Of a DNA stretch of 64,000 nt, positions 32,901 to 43,781 are shown piece after piece. The stretch comes from Fistulifera solaris (taxonomy: Eukaryota; Bacillariophyta; Bacillariophyceae; Naviculales; Stauroneidaceae). Each line of letters begins with the position of its first letter. Position 1 is the stretch's first letter. The stretch covers positions 124,001 to 188,000 of the forward strand of contig AP026123.1 in the NCBI GenBank assembly GCA_030295235.1, written 5' to 3'. A model generated the notes under the pieces. The model searched no databases. It saw nothing but the letters and a program-made list of their open reading frames with translations, and was not told the DNA's origin. A program made the translations under genes and the position numbers.

Positions 32901-34511
32901 CAAATCTCGATTCTCTTGATTCAAAAGTGCGCGCAGACCATCCATTGTAGGTTTGGGGAAAAATTTAGACGTCCACCCAGTACCTTTGCATCCTTCGACG
33001 TCTAGCATTGCATCTATTGGTGCGATCTCCACAATATCATTTGAGCAATCTTTTTGGTATTCCTGCTCAGGGAGAACGTCTTCAACCATTGATTCTACTC
33101 TCTGTGGTCTACGCTCATCCACCGCCCTGTCAGCTGCTTGGACCCAATCGGGGGCCACGACGGGCAAAGTAGGTGCCGGTAAGGATAAGTAATCCGCCGA
33201 GTAGTAGACCGTTGCCAGGTCAATACCCCGGCCTTCCAATTCGTCGTGAAGTCTAGCAATGAAGTCTTCAAGGCGAGCATCGTGACGCAATTGCATCTCC
33301 TCCCACGTATTAAGCTCTTCTAGAACCGCTTCTTCCAGTTCTGATTCTAAAACAGTCTCTTTGAGTTCCTGTCGAATTTCTTCATATCGGAGCTGAACAT
33401 TCGCATCTTCGAGCGCTTCTTCGCACTCTTTCTTCTTCTCGTCGGCAACCTTCAGCTCTTGCAAAATATCGTCAACCGTGCGCTCAGAGATGGCCGCTGC
33501 TGTAGGGTCCGACGCCGACAAGGCTTGTAGGGTCGGAGTTGGATTGCACGCAAGACAGTGCCACTCGTCGTCGCTCGCCTGTAGCACAGAAGAATCCAAT
33601 CCAGCTTTCTCGACACATTCGAAGCAGAATTCATTCCGACAAACGAGACTCTGGACAACATTGTCGCAAAGGAATGACGTTTCCGTTTCTTCGCCACATC
33701 CCGTACAAGCCGAACGGTGCCTGATCGCGTCCTTGACACTTTCGTAGCAGACCGAACAAAGCGGTGTATCCAAAACGGGATGTGCATGCATGGCGTAGCA
33801 ACAGACTTGCTCGTCATCACTCACCAGTTCCACGTGACAAACCCAGCAGTGACTTTGAAAAAATAAGTCGCATTTGTCAGGTGACGGAGGACCCGGGCCG
33901 TCGTCGTCGTTATCGTCGTTGCTGCTGTTGTTTTTAACAACGGAAATATCATCGTCGGTACTCTCAGCGACGGATATATCAGCATCTTCCGCAGTGTTAT
34001 CATTGACGGGCGAAGTATCAGCATTTTCACCGCTACTATCAGCAAGCGATGTGTCCGAATCTTGGTCCCTATTATCGCTCTTTGCGGCTGCCTTGTGATC
34101 ATTGGTGCTGTCAGCCGCCTCTTCCTCATTGTTGTCCGTAAGAGAACTATCCGTATCTTCGTTGTTGCTGTTTTCAGTCTTTTTGGCTTCATCTGGAGCT
34201 TTCTTCGGGGTAGCAGTGTTGTTTGCGCTAACTTTCCTTTCCGACGCACTCTCGTCCTCGCTGTCGCTCCTGAGGTCGATGATTTCAATTTCATCAATCT
34301 GGGGCTCAGCAGGAGGTTTTCGCGCAACACTCGATCGAGACTTCTTTCGGGAAGGTCCTCTTCGTGTGTCATCAGAACTCGATGTATCATCATCGCTGAA
34401 AGTACTAGCAGAGCGTTTTCGTTTACGAGCATAGAACGAGGATTGCCATTCGAACGGGTTTCGTCGTTCATTGTGATCACGGTCACTGCGATCTCTGCGG
34501 GAGCTGTTCAT
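29977..34511 (-). CDS. ATRX-like SNF2 chromatin remodeller with ADD and CW domains, four frameshifts
   Basis: About 1,470 residues. Serine/acidic N-terminus; then an ADD-type zinc region (HCWVCHVEL, PLCSVCYES, CTGCGEE, CRNEFCFEC, EWHCLACNPTP); then a SNF2 helicase: KQHQKDGVKFIWRN, Walker A HHMGLGKTLTA, DEAH box LVLDEAHSM, LSGSPF, and motifs V-VI GSLGINL and FRAYRYGQQKPVHCYRL. Near the C-terminus LWVQCDKCDKWRM...WFC is a CW zinc finger. ATRX deposits H3.3 in heterochromatin; ADD reads H3K9me3, and CW usually reads methylated H3K4. Introns are 32326-32390 (65 bp) and 30991-31048 (58 bp). The frame breaks at 32893-32897, 32807-32809, 32465-32468 and about 31877-31883, each fitting one lost base in a homopolymer. 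Motif order is preserved throughout, so I read it as one gene. Confidence 0.85.
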
Positions 34512-34949
34512 GCTTTATTATTCGTATTGCGCCAATCCGCACTGATTGAAAGAGAATGCTGGTAGTATAATGAAAAGGGAGCTTGAATCTCTTTGTGTTG
34601 CGCTCTCGCGTTTGTTATTGCAACAAAATAAATGTAATCAACAAGCTTCACAATTATTCTGTCGCATTTTTCACGGATCACGACTATCCACTACAATGTA
34701 CAAGGGGTGTTGGAGGGAAACTATTAAGGTTTGAAAGGAGCAGTGAGCGCTGGTACATTTTCTACGTAAATCGTCTCCTGCACCCTTGTGTAAAACAGCA
34801 ATGCGGCGGCGCACCTTTACCTGGTACTGCAATGACAAAAATGACACAACACATATCACGCGAAGAAGTCGTTTCCTTTGAACGCATTAACTAAACAATT
34901 AAACGTTTCTCTCTTTATTTGAACTCCACAATACACATAAAAGATTCCA
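34512..34949. other. Divergent promoter region (ATRX-like and PI synthase-like)
   Basis: A 438-bp gap between two divergently read start codons. It should carry both promoters. I see no gene or repeat. Confidence 0.4.
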
Positions 34950-35752
34950 ATGTCGAGCAAGCCGCCCCAGCCAACGTCAGGGCGAGATGTTCTTCACTTT
35001 ATCCCGAATTACATCGGATACTTCCGTGTCGCCTGTTCTTTGACGAGTTTCCTTCTCATGATCGGATTTCCCCAACTATGGCTCATGGCGATCATCTTGT
35101 ATCTTTTGAATTTCATCGGTGACTTGTTTGACGGATTAATCGCTCGGAAACTCAATCAATGCAGCAGTTTTGGAGGAATCCTTGACATGCTGACCGATCG
35201 GTGCAGTACAGCGGGGTTGTTAATGATTCTTTCCGTCGAATACCTTCCGATCGATGCGTCTTTATCGTTCCCCTTGTGCCGTACGGCGTTCTTGTTGCTG
35301 GTGTTATTGGATGTGAGCTCTCATTGGATGCAGACTTATAGTGTCTTGGCTACAGGACATCATCACAAGAGTAAAGAAGGCAACAAAGGTCGTAATATTC
35401 TAGTGGTACGTCTTTTGTCGTGCTTCTCAGCCCTGTCATTCGCAAGGCCTACATTTAACTTCAACTCTTCCTCTCATAATCCTTGTTACAGCAATGGTTC
35501 TATGCCTATTATTGGTTCTTCGGGTATCTTTGTGTCGGAGCTGAATTTACGTATATGATCCTATACGCTCGCAATCACATACAGAATGCACCAGCATTCT
35601 TGCAAAAGGGTCTGGATGCCTTTCTCGTCGTGTGTATACCAGCCTGTCTGGCGAAACAAGTAGTGAATATGGCTCAACTTTTGTCGGCTTGTCAAGCAAT
35701 TGCCAATCACGATGCTGAACAAATAAATGCGAGTCGCAATAAGAAACAATAG
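34950..35752 (+). CDS. CDP-alcohol phosphatidyltransferase, phosphatidylinositol-synthase-like
   Basis: Two exons (34950-35405 and 35492-35752) across an 86-bp intron give 238 residues. The family signature is complete: DGLIARKLNQCSSFGGILD plus MLTD, that is DG-x2-AR-x8-G-x3-D-x3-D, which binds CDP-diacylglycerol and Mg2+. Several hydrophobic helices surround it. Length, FIPNYIGYFRV near the start and the HHHKSKEG segment fit PI synthase, which makes phosphatidylinositol from CDP-DAG and inositol in the ER; other members such as PG-phosphate synthase are less likely. The frame is intact. It converges with the FtsH-like gene, 70 bp away. Confidence 0.8.
35406..35491 (+). other. PI synthase-like gene intron (86 bp)
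   Basis: The intron runs GTACGTCTTT to CTTGTTACAG. Its removal joins RNILV to QWFYAYYWFFG in frame. Confidence 0.9.
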
Positions 35753-35822
35753 AGCGTCTCAACGCAAAATTATCATGCAATATAAAACAGAATTAGAATG
35801 ATCGCGTTGTAATTCTACAATT

Positions 35823-37730
35823 TTACTGTTTCCACACGTTTTTGAATAAGCTGGGCCCGGATCGTTGTCTCCGCGTGGCAAAGAAATTGGCCAAACTTTC
35901 TTCGAAATCAGATGCTCTTACATGCGGAGTTATATCGCCATGAGACGAGCCATCTCGTAGACTGTCCGAAATTCGTCGGACGGCTCGGATGGCGGCTTCG
36001 TTGACTAGGAATTCAAGTTCAGCTCCACTGAAACCATCCGTCAGAGCGGCAATCGCCGACAAGTCCACGCGTTGTCCGATTCCCAACGCTCCAGGACGGC
36101 TACTATCCACACCCGAGCCTTCCAAAAAACCCGGTAGTTTTTTACAATGAACTCGCAGTATATTTTCGCGTCCCTTGGCATCCGGAAGGCGCAATTGAAC
36201 GATACGATCAAATCGTCCTGGGCGTACCAAAGCAGGATCCAAGACGTCACGACGATTGGTGGCTGCAAGCACGCAGATTCCACGTGTACTGTCCAAGCCG
36301 TCCTTCAACAAAAATGTGAGAGACGTCCTGCTAGAAGCGCCAGTCGAGAACAAGACTACAAAAGAGGACGTACCATACAGGCCAGCAATTGGTTCAGGGT
36401 TTGCTCCGCTTCGTCATTCGAACGCGACATACCAGGAAAGGATCCCGCACCAAAGTCTCGAGTTTTACCGAGTGCATCCAATTCATCAATGAATAATATA
36501 CACGGTGACAACTTAGAAGCCTTTTCGAACAAATTTCGAACACGCGCCGCTCCACGACCGACAAACATTTCCACAAAGTCACTGCCACTGCAATAGATCA
36601 AAGGCACTCCGGCAGTGGCTGCAGTGGCTCGCGCTAGCATCGTCTTTCCCGTCCCGGGCGGACCTTCCAACAACAAACCCGTGGGAGCGCGAGCACCCAA
36701 CATGGCGTATTTGTTCGGATTTCGTAATGTATCCACCAATTCCATGACTTCCGCTTTGACATCATCAATTCCCTGAATTTCATCAAAATTGGCCAACGGC
36801 AAATCGCTGACTTTCGCCAGTTTTCCCGGTACATCATTTTTGCCGCCACCACCACCAGCACGGCCCACGGTTTGGTACAATCTCCACAAAATCAAAAAGT
36901 AAAACGAGAGGAGCGAACTGCGCACGAACATGGACAAGACGGATTGTGTTGCTTTCGATTCTGCGGCAAACGAAATGTCATTTTTGCGCAAAGCGTTCAG
37001 TAATTCGGGCGAAGCAGCCACTTTTCGGGCGTACGCAGATATGTAAGGACGTGTTTTGCGCACTTTCATTTTTCGTCGTTTGGTATTCGCCAGCCAACTT
37101 TTGGGTTTGGCTTGTTCTATAGGAGCCGGTGTATCGACAGGGCCAGCAGTTTCCGCCGCCTGTTGCGGATACAATCGAAAGGCAACACGTTCGGAGCCAA
37201 TGCGAACTTGATCCATGTAAAAGTCGCTGGGTGCTTCTTGCTGTCGCTCGACAAGATCCAAGAAGCGGCTGTAAGATATTTCCACCGGAGACGGCGCCAT
37301 GACCGTTCTTGCCGCAGTATTGGCTATTGATCCAAACAATAATGCTATAACTAATCCCTGTACCATCAGAATGCGCCGAGCTCGTTTAGAAAGTTGACTG
37401 AATCGAGTCGAAAGACGCACTTGTAGTGACACAAGCTTGCGAAGGAATTTCAAAATTGGGCCTTTGGGTTGTCTAGGTGAATTTTGACCGGACGTTTCAT
37501 CGAATGATGAATAAAGCGGAGATATAAATAGAGGGGGAAGTACGCGGAAAGGAATTGGAGAGAATTCCTCGAGCAGGAGATGCAGAAGCATGCAAGGAAA
37601 GCTGACGATTACTTGTACTCGCAAAGCCTTCCGCTCCTTTTTGAAGAACATTCACATGCTGAAATGCTAAAGCGCCAGCGGATAGTCCATGTACAACCGA
37701 AGCCAAGTAAAGCACGCGAACTCTTCCCAT
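35823..37730 (-). CDS. Plastid FtsH-like AAA ATPase lacking the M41 protease domain, one frameshift
   Basis: Starts at 37730 with a signal peptide and [10 protein letters not shown], an ASAF-like plastid motif. It has two likely membrane stretches ([35 protein letters not shown]), then an FtsH-type AAA domain: Walker [12 protein letters not shown], Walker [32 protein letters not shown] and the SRH. It stops soon after the AAA lid ([14 protein letters not shown]...). No HExxH or M41 domain follows, and the converging neighbour leaves no room for one. Plants have protease-inactive FtsHi proteins in plastid import and assembly, but those keep a degenerate M41 part. An intron lies at 36303-36373 (71 bp). 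The frame shifts once at 37533-37537 (GGGGG, one extra) in the presequence. Confidence 0.8.
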
Positions 37731-38515
37731 GGTGATGAAGGTCGCTTATCTTTTGTTATTATGCGAGAAAAGCTTGCATATGATGAGAATGAGACGATGG
37801 AGAAAGTTGATCATCGTTTGACGCGAGTGTGTGTCGTTGTAATACTGTAAAAAAAGTGACGTGTAAAAACGCCGTACCTGGTACAAATCAATCGCATTCA
37901 TGACTCATGACTAAAGAATGCAGTCGTGAAGAAAAGTATTCTTCTCTTTGGGTCTATAGTAAATGTTGCCCGAGAGCAAGATCCGCGGCGCCTTCAAAAT
38001 GCTTGAGATGAATGAATGCTGACTTGGTCACCTCTTGAACTTGCTACAAGTATCCTTGCATAACTCGTCAAAGTTGATAATTACGGAGTCATCTACAAAA
38101 TAATTCACGACTCAATGCAGTCGTGGTGAAATCCGGAAAACACTATAGGTGATACGGAGTAGTGAATATTGAAAAGCCACACCAGCAGACTAACAACTCA
38201 TTTTTAATCCAGAAAATACAAAATTGAGCGAATAGTCTCTAGTAAAATGCTTTGAATGATAAAGCAATGATTGTCGTTGAACAGAGAATGAATTGAGCTG
38301 AAAGGGAAGATCGCAAAATTTCAAATGTCACTTAGCGATGTCGCACCCTCACAGGAAGTAGTTGAAATCAAGTCGTAGCGGCTACTTATCATTAGGAACG
38401 AAACTTGAAGCCACTGACGGGGGAGATCCGTCACAACAACTCCTTTTCCGAACTGTTTCCGAACTGTTTTTCTCACAATTTTTTCGTATTTCTCTTTCAA
38501 ATTGAGGCGCCCAAC
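37731..38515. other. Divergent intergenic region with repeats
   Basis: The 785-bp gap separates two divergent plastid-protein genes. At about 37890-37970 it holds an inverted copy of the repeat family seen near 12 and 61 kb. At about 38107-38127 CACGACT and AGTCGTG form a small inverted repeat, flanked by TTACGGAGTC (38081) and ATACGGAGTA (38152). Confidence 0.55.
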
Positions 38516-39139
38516 ATGTTTCGAACCAGCTTTCATTTGTGCCTTATTGCTGTTGCGGTAGCATATCAGCCATTCAAAGTACCCAAAACACCGGTGCAGG
38601 TCAAAGCAGCGAATGCCGCGGCCACTGCCGCTCTTGCCGTGCTTCTTTCGGCATCATCACCGGCGGGGGCGAGTACTACGGCCGCACAAATCTCACTGGA
38701 TCAAATTCCACCCACGAGTATCAGCGTCCAGATTGGAGACTTGCCAGTTCTCGGCAAGGCATTGAGTGGGACTTACACCAAGGTCCCCGACGGCAGTTTC
38801 TCTGGCAAACCTTCCATCGTCATCAAGTCACCCGAAGACAAGGTGAAAGCCGTTCAGAATTTGGCCACGAGTGGACGCTTGGAATTCGATGTCAATGGAA
38901 AGATCAAGACGCATCTTGACATTGACTTGGCGGCGGATGAACCTGGTGTAGCTCGTGTACGTGTTGCTTCCGAACTCATTCCCAAATTGCCCTACAAAAA
39001 TCTGGCTTCCTCGTCAAGCTCACCCACGGGTGGGCGCGAGAGTGCCTGGAATATCGTCACCAATATGGGCAATGGAGAGTCGTATTATTACAATGTCAAG
39101 TCTGGTGTGACGCAATACGAACGACCGGACAAGTTTTAA
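38516..39139 (+). CDS. Predicted thylakoid-lumen protein with WW-like C-terminus
   Basis: The start at 38516 gives MFRTSFHLCLIAVAVAYQPF as a signal peptide, then a basic stretch and a second hydrophobic segment (AALAVLLSASSPAGAS) with an Ala-x-Ala-type end. Such tripartite leaders send diatom proteins to the thylakoid lumen. The mature part is about 155 residues with short beta-rich segments (SISVQIGDLPVLGKALSG, PSIVIKSPEDKVKAVQNL). The last 33 residues, from SAWNIV to GESYYYNVKSGVTQYERP, match the WW-domain pattern with the second Trp replaced by Tyr. WW domains bind proline-rich peptides and are mostly cytosolic or nuclear, so the combination is odd. I do not recognise the central part. Confidence 0.7.
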   Translation: MFRTSFHLCLIAVAVAYQPFKVPKTPVQVKAANAAATAALAVLLSASSPAGASTTAAQISLDQIPPTSISVQIGDLPVLGKALSGTYTKVPDGSFSGKPSIVIKSPEDKVKAVQNLATSGRLEFDVNGKIKTHLDIDLAADEPGVARVRVASELIPKLPYKNLASSSSSPTGGRESAWNIVTNMGNGESYYYNVKSGVTQYERPDKF

Positions 39140-39505
39140 GGACGAGCTCTCGATCTTTTTTATATTTTCTCCAAGAACACACTGCTACGAATAATCTGTT
39201 TTATATAATATACGAATAGGGAGCTACACTTCAACTTTCTCAAATCGTACCGACTAATAAAACTAATGCGAAGTTAGATGTATCGTCGTTGAGATTCTTG
39301 ACGCACGCACGCAATGAGCACGCACCATCATGTAATCCTGAACCTTATTGTTCTGTAAACGAAAGTACTCTCGCGATTTTTAAGCGGACCGCCGACGATG
39401 ATGTTTTTGAATGACAAAAGTTTGAGAGCGTCTTTGTACTGTTAATCATTTGCAATACAGTTTCATAACAGTTCCACAAATACCGCAATTTCCTTAAAAG
39501 AAAAC
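39140..39505. other. Intergenic region
   Basis: A 366-bp gap between two plus-strand genes. No gene or repeat is seen; it should hold the upstream 3' end and the Sen1-like promoter. Confidence 0.4.
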
Positions 39506-42500
39506 ATGTCGAACAAATTATCCAGCAAAGAGCAGGAAATACTGGAGCGTCAAAGAAAACTGGCAGCGAGATTCAAGCCGCCTCCTCCTAGCGCACCTCC
39601 GCCTTCGTCGTCGTCTCAAATTCCTGCTGCGAAATCAAAGCCCCACGCTTCCGCAACTGCACAAACGAACTCGTCAACAATCGATTTAACTCATTCGTCC
39701 GATGCAACAAGTCAGAAACGCCCATCGAAGAAGCGACCCTTGTCTACTTCTTCTGCATCCGCACAAGCTGTGTTAGCGGCAGCCCGCGTCAAGGCACAAG
39801 CGACCAGTGCACCAACCAAACCTACATCGACGGGACGATCTTCGCAAGAAACGGAATCGAAACCATCTCCGAAATTGAAACGAAAAGTAGTGGAACGACG
39901 GGATAGTGCAGGGACTTCTTTGGCGAAACTAGTACAACATGTCACGGCGACTTCTACGAAAAATAATTTGTTGGACCTGGATGACAATCACAACAGCAAT
40001 ACCATGCCTTCTATAGAACCAGATGACTTTTGGAAACATTTGCGGGAATGGGATTTTTGTATCACAACTCGCCAGTGAGACTCGTATGCAATGTAATAAC
40101 ACGGCATCATCCAGTAATGATGATGACCTTAATTCAAAGAAGCCACTGCCGAATGTCTTTTTGAACCATCGGCATTACATGTCGGCTTGGGCGCCTTTGT
40201 GTTTGGCGGAGTGTCGGGCACAAATTCTACAACAATTCAACACCTATAGTAGCGTAAAAGCGAAACCGATTCTTGTCACCACCGAAACTACTTCGAGTCG
40301 ATCGAGAGCAAGAAACTTTCAAAAGAATGCCCCCATGGCCGATATTTCGTGGATGGAAGAAAATGAAACAGGAAGCTACATATTAATACGTCCTCAAAAA
40401 CGACAAGACGGCTCGGATTTGAAGTTTTCAGCCAATGATTTGGTTCTTCTAATCCGACCCGATTATCCAAACATTCTTAACGACATTGAAACTGGAGTTG
40501 CGCGCCCTCCAGACGGTAAGGATCCCGATGATCCTCATGCCTACAAATCAGTCGGACTCGTTGGTCACACAGAAATGTCGAGAAATGAACTAAATGGACT
40601 CGTTGTCAAGGTTTCCAAGCGGCGATGGGCCGTCGTGGGCAAGAAAGAAATGTATCTTGTTCCCTTGGGGAACAACATTACCGCGTTACGTGAATTCACG
40701 GCATTGTGTCGCGTGGATCAATTACCCTTGAAACAGTATCTATTCGGACTGCATTTGGAGAAGGTCGAAAATCGTCGGAAACTGTCGAGTCGACAATCGA
40801 CCGAGCAACTGCTACAGTTAATGGGCGGGAAGCAATCACTGGGACCTGGATTCATCGACTTTTGTAAAAACAAATTCAATGCGAGTCAGTTGACAGCTAT
40901 TACGGCATCAGCGCACGAATATGGGGATGGAGGTTTCACTCTTATAAAAGGACCGCCAGGAACGGGGAGTAAGTGTTCTACTTATTATATCAAAAGATTG
41001 CTCGATCTAACTTCAATCTAATGCTGTCACAGAAACAACAACTCTAGTTGCAGTATTAAACTCACTGCATATTCGTCAGTATAACAAGTATTACGAGGAA
41101 GTTCGTCGCATTGCGGCTTTAACAACGGGAAGTCGACAAGCTGCCTTGGAAATAGCTCGAAAGGCTAAACCACGGCTTCTCATTTGTGCACCATCAAATG
41201 CAGCTGTAGATAACGTGATACTCAAAATCATGGCGGATGGATTCATTGATGGACAAGGGCAACGCTACAATCCTAGCATGATTCGCGTTGGTGTTGGCCA
41301 GAGCGATGCGGTTCGAGCAGTTTCCTTGGAAGCTAAAGTGGATGCTATTCTGGGAGAATATTCCGATATTTCTTCTTTAGAACAATCGATAGTGGGATTC
41401 AAGGTTGAGCTGACGCGAATAACGCAAGATATCGCTAGTCTGCGTCGACGCTTGCACGCCATCCAGCATTGCTCTCCATATAGCGTATCAAAGGATTGGG
41501 AAATTCGAATCGACGAAGAATCTTTTGACGACACTGGCCGCGTGTACTATGTCAACCACAAGCTGAAACTCACGACATACGACTTACCTCCTCCCCCGGA
41601 ACCCGGTGAGCAAGTGTTTCCTTCGACGTCCATGCCAGAGTATCGCTCCTATCTCTCTCGTATTGTAAAACTCGTCGAAAATTACTTCTCCGTAAAATCA
41701 GAGCTTGAACGATGCACAATAATTTCAGGAGCGGTCGCAAATGGAGCGAATCACATCGAAATCCGTCAAAACATGGAGACCCACTTGCTAAATTCTGTTC
41801 ATATGGTCATGACTACATTGGGCACGGCCGGAAATCGCACTTTAGAAGGGATCGACAAATTCGAGGTCGTCGTCGTTGACGAGGCTGCGCAGAGCGTGGA
41901 GCCTGCAAGTCTATCTGCTCTTCAGCTAGGGAATCGACACTGTGTACTGGTGGGTGATCCGCAGCAACTTCCTGCTACTATTTTTAATGTATCGGGTCGT
42001 GGTTCGAAGTATGATCGCAGTTTGTTCCAGCGCCTCGAAGAAGCTGGGCAGCCTGTCTATATGTTGAATGAACAGTATCGAATGCACCCCAAGATATCTC
42101 ATTTTCCACGTCACATTTTCTACGGTGGTGCGTTGCTTGATGGGCCCAACGTTCGCCAAGGTGATTATGGTGACCCGCTTCGTAGCATACTTTGTCGGAG
42201 TGTTCCCAACTTTCAGCCGTTTACAATATTGGACTTGGACTCTAAAGAAGAACGAGGGGGTACTAGTTTGGCAAACTCTGCTGAAGCCAGGCTTTGCGTT
42301 TATATTTACCAGCAATTGAAGACTCTGACTCGGGGTCTGTCAACAACCAGTCGCGTTGCAATCATAACACCCTACGCTGAGCAGATGCGCTTGCTACGTA
42401 AAACCTTCTCAAACGAGTTGGGTCGCAATTACGAAGCCTTCGTTGAAGTGAACACGGTAGACGCGTTCCAAGGACGGGAGGCCAATATCGTCATTTTCTC

Positions 42501-42741
42501 CGCAGTCCGTGCGTCCGGAAGTCATGGTATTGGATTTCTTTCCGACGTTCGTCGCATGAACGTCGCCCTCACCCGAGCGAAACATTTCTTGTTCGTTATT
42601 GCTCGTTGCGAATCGATTGTCGTGAATCCGTATTGGAGAGATCTGGTTCAGCACGCTCGAGCGACAAATGCCGTGGTTCAGGTGCCCCTGTCAGATAATG
42701 CCTCGTTTGGCGATTTAACTAGCTGGAAACTGGAACATTGA
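39506..42741 (+). CDS. Sen1/senataxin-like superfamily 1 RNA/DNA helicase, one frameshift
   Basis: About 1,055 residues. A low-complexity N-terminus (Pro/Ser/Lys) is followed by an accessory region and the helicase core: Walker [16 protein letters not shown] (split by the intron), Ia LLICAPSNAAVDNVI, II VVVDEAAQSVEP, III VLVGDPQQLPATI, IV LNEQYRMHP, V VNTVDAFQGREANIV and VI MNVALTRAKHFLFV. This set is the Sen1/senataxin/MAA3 branch of UPF1-like helicases, which remove R-loops and help terminate transcription in the nucleus. The intron is 40969-41032 (64 bp). The frame shifts once at 40054-40058 (TTTTT, one extra) inside REWDF/VSQLASETR. The ATPase core is intact. Confidence 0.85.
40969..41032 (+). 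other. Sen1-like gene intron (64 bp) within the Walker A codons
   Basis: The intron begins GTAAGTGTTC and ends GCTGTCACAG, splitting the lysine codon of GPPGTGK. Removal restores the P-loop. Confidence 0.9.
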
Positions 42742-43781
42742 GACTCAACATGTCTCCTTTATCAAGATCGTAGCTATCGACTTCATTGAGTGTGAAGTGA
42801 TATTTGTTGTCAGCAAAGTAAAAGCGCTGCATTAGAATATTACGAGGTTGTACAATTACCCAGCACGACATAATCTACGATCGACAGAGGTTGCCACATT
42901 CTAGTTAGAGGCCCATCCACTGTCAGAAAACCAAGAAGACTAATAAATCTTGAATGTCGGGGTCAGCATTGTGGTGAATCATTTATCCCTAAAATACCTG
43001 ATTAGCTGGCAGAGACATTCGCGAAGAAGGTGCGCTCCGTTGACCACCTGGTCACCCATCGTCCTTGCTTCCCTGAATTTGTTGATCCTATTTATTTATT
43101 TATTTATTATTTCTACCTACAGAGCGAAAGACGAAGTAATGCTCATTTCCCGTAATGCATCCGCCCCTTAAAGGTTTTTGGACAAACGAAAGATGATCCT
43201 TCTGTCCTTTCTGCTTTCCACTTTAGTGACCATTCTCGCGGAAAGGAGAAGATTTGAACTCAGCAACAGATACACGATTATTCTAGTCAAAGTTAGACTG
43301 TTTCATCCACACGTAGACCTTAGACATTTGAAGGGTTGCATTGTGCATACGTCAACACACCACGCCCCCAGATTTTCTGGAAAGTTCAAAATACCAGACT
43401 CCCAGATTTTCTGGATACGTCAAAATGCCACACCCCCAGATTTTCTGGATAGGGCACAATTTCCATTCTCCCAGATTTTCTGGACACTTCAAATACCACA
43501 CACCCAGATTTTCTGGGAATTACGTCCCCACGTTTTCTGTGCATGTGAAAATACCGCCTACCCACATTTTCTGTGGACGTAGAAAACACCACAAGCCCTC
43601 TCCTCCTCCTCCGCCATCAAAAACTCGCATCATCGCGATGATTTCACTTCAATATTATTTGAATGAATAGCATCGTTGTTGATGATTTCCCAACTAAAAA
43701 AGAGAGAAAAAGAAACCAATAACATCTTTGACTATTTCTTTCCTATCAAAGCACTTGTCATTAAGTGAGCGCTAACAAACG
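42742..43781. other. Intergenic region around cluster B
   Basis: The 1,040-bp gap between the Sen1-like and nucleotide-kinase genes has no supported gene apart from the minisatellite above. A minus-strand TTCAAATC word near 43250 was checked as a tRNA T-loop and rejected. Confidence 0.5.
43367..43574. repeat. Palindrome repeat cluster B, 34-bp minisatellite
   Basis: Seven copies of a 14-base dyad, consensus CCCAGATTTTCTGG, start at 43367, 43401, 43435, 43470, 43503, 43527 and 43561. The spacing is 34, 34, 35, 33, 24 and 34 bases. Spacers are also similar (roughly TCAAAATACCACAC), so this is a true minisatellite. The last copy has CCACA...TGTGG arms in place of CCAGA...TCTGG, a change that keeps the symmetry. 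A TTTA microsatellite lies at about 43090-43108. Confidence 0.9.

Noticed and set aside
43230-43320. Possible tRNA on the minus strand (GAGTTCAAATC T-loop-like word).
   Set aside because: The T-stem does not pair beyond two bases, the anticodon loop lacks the conserved T33, and no acceptor stem is found.
43178-43582. 134-residue open frame running through cluster B.
   Set aside because: Its second half is just the translated minisatellite, and no other feature supports a gene.
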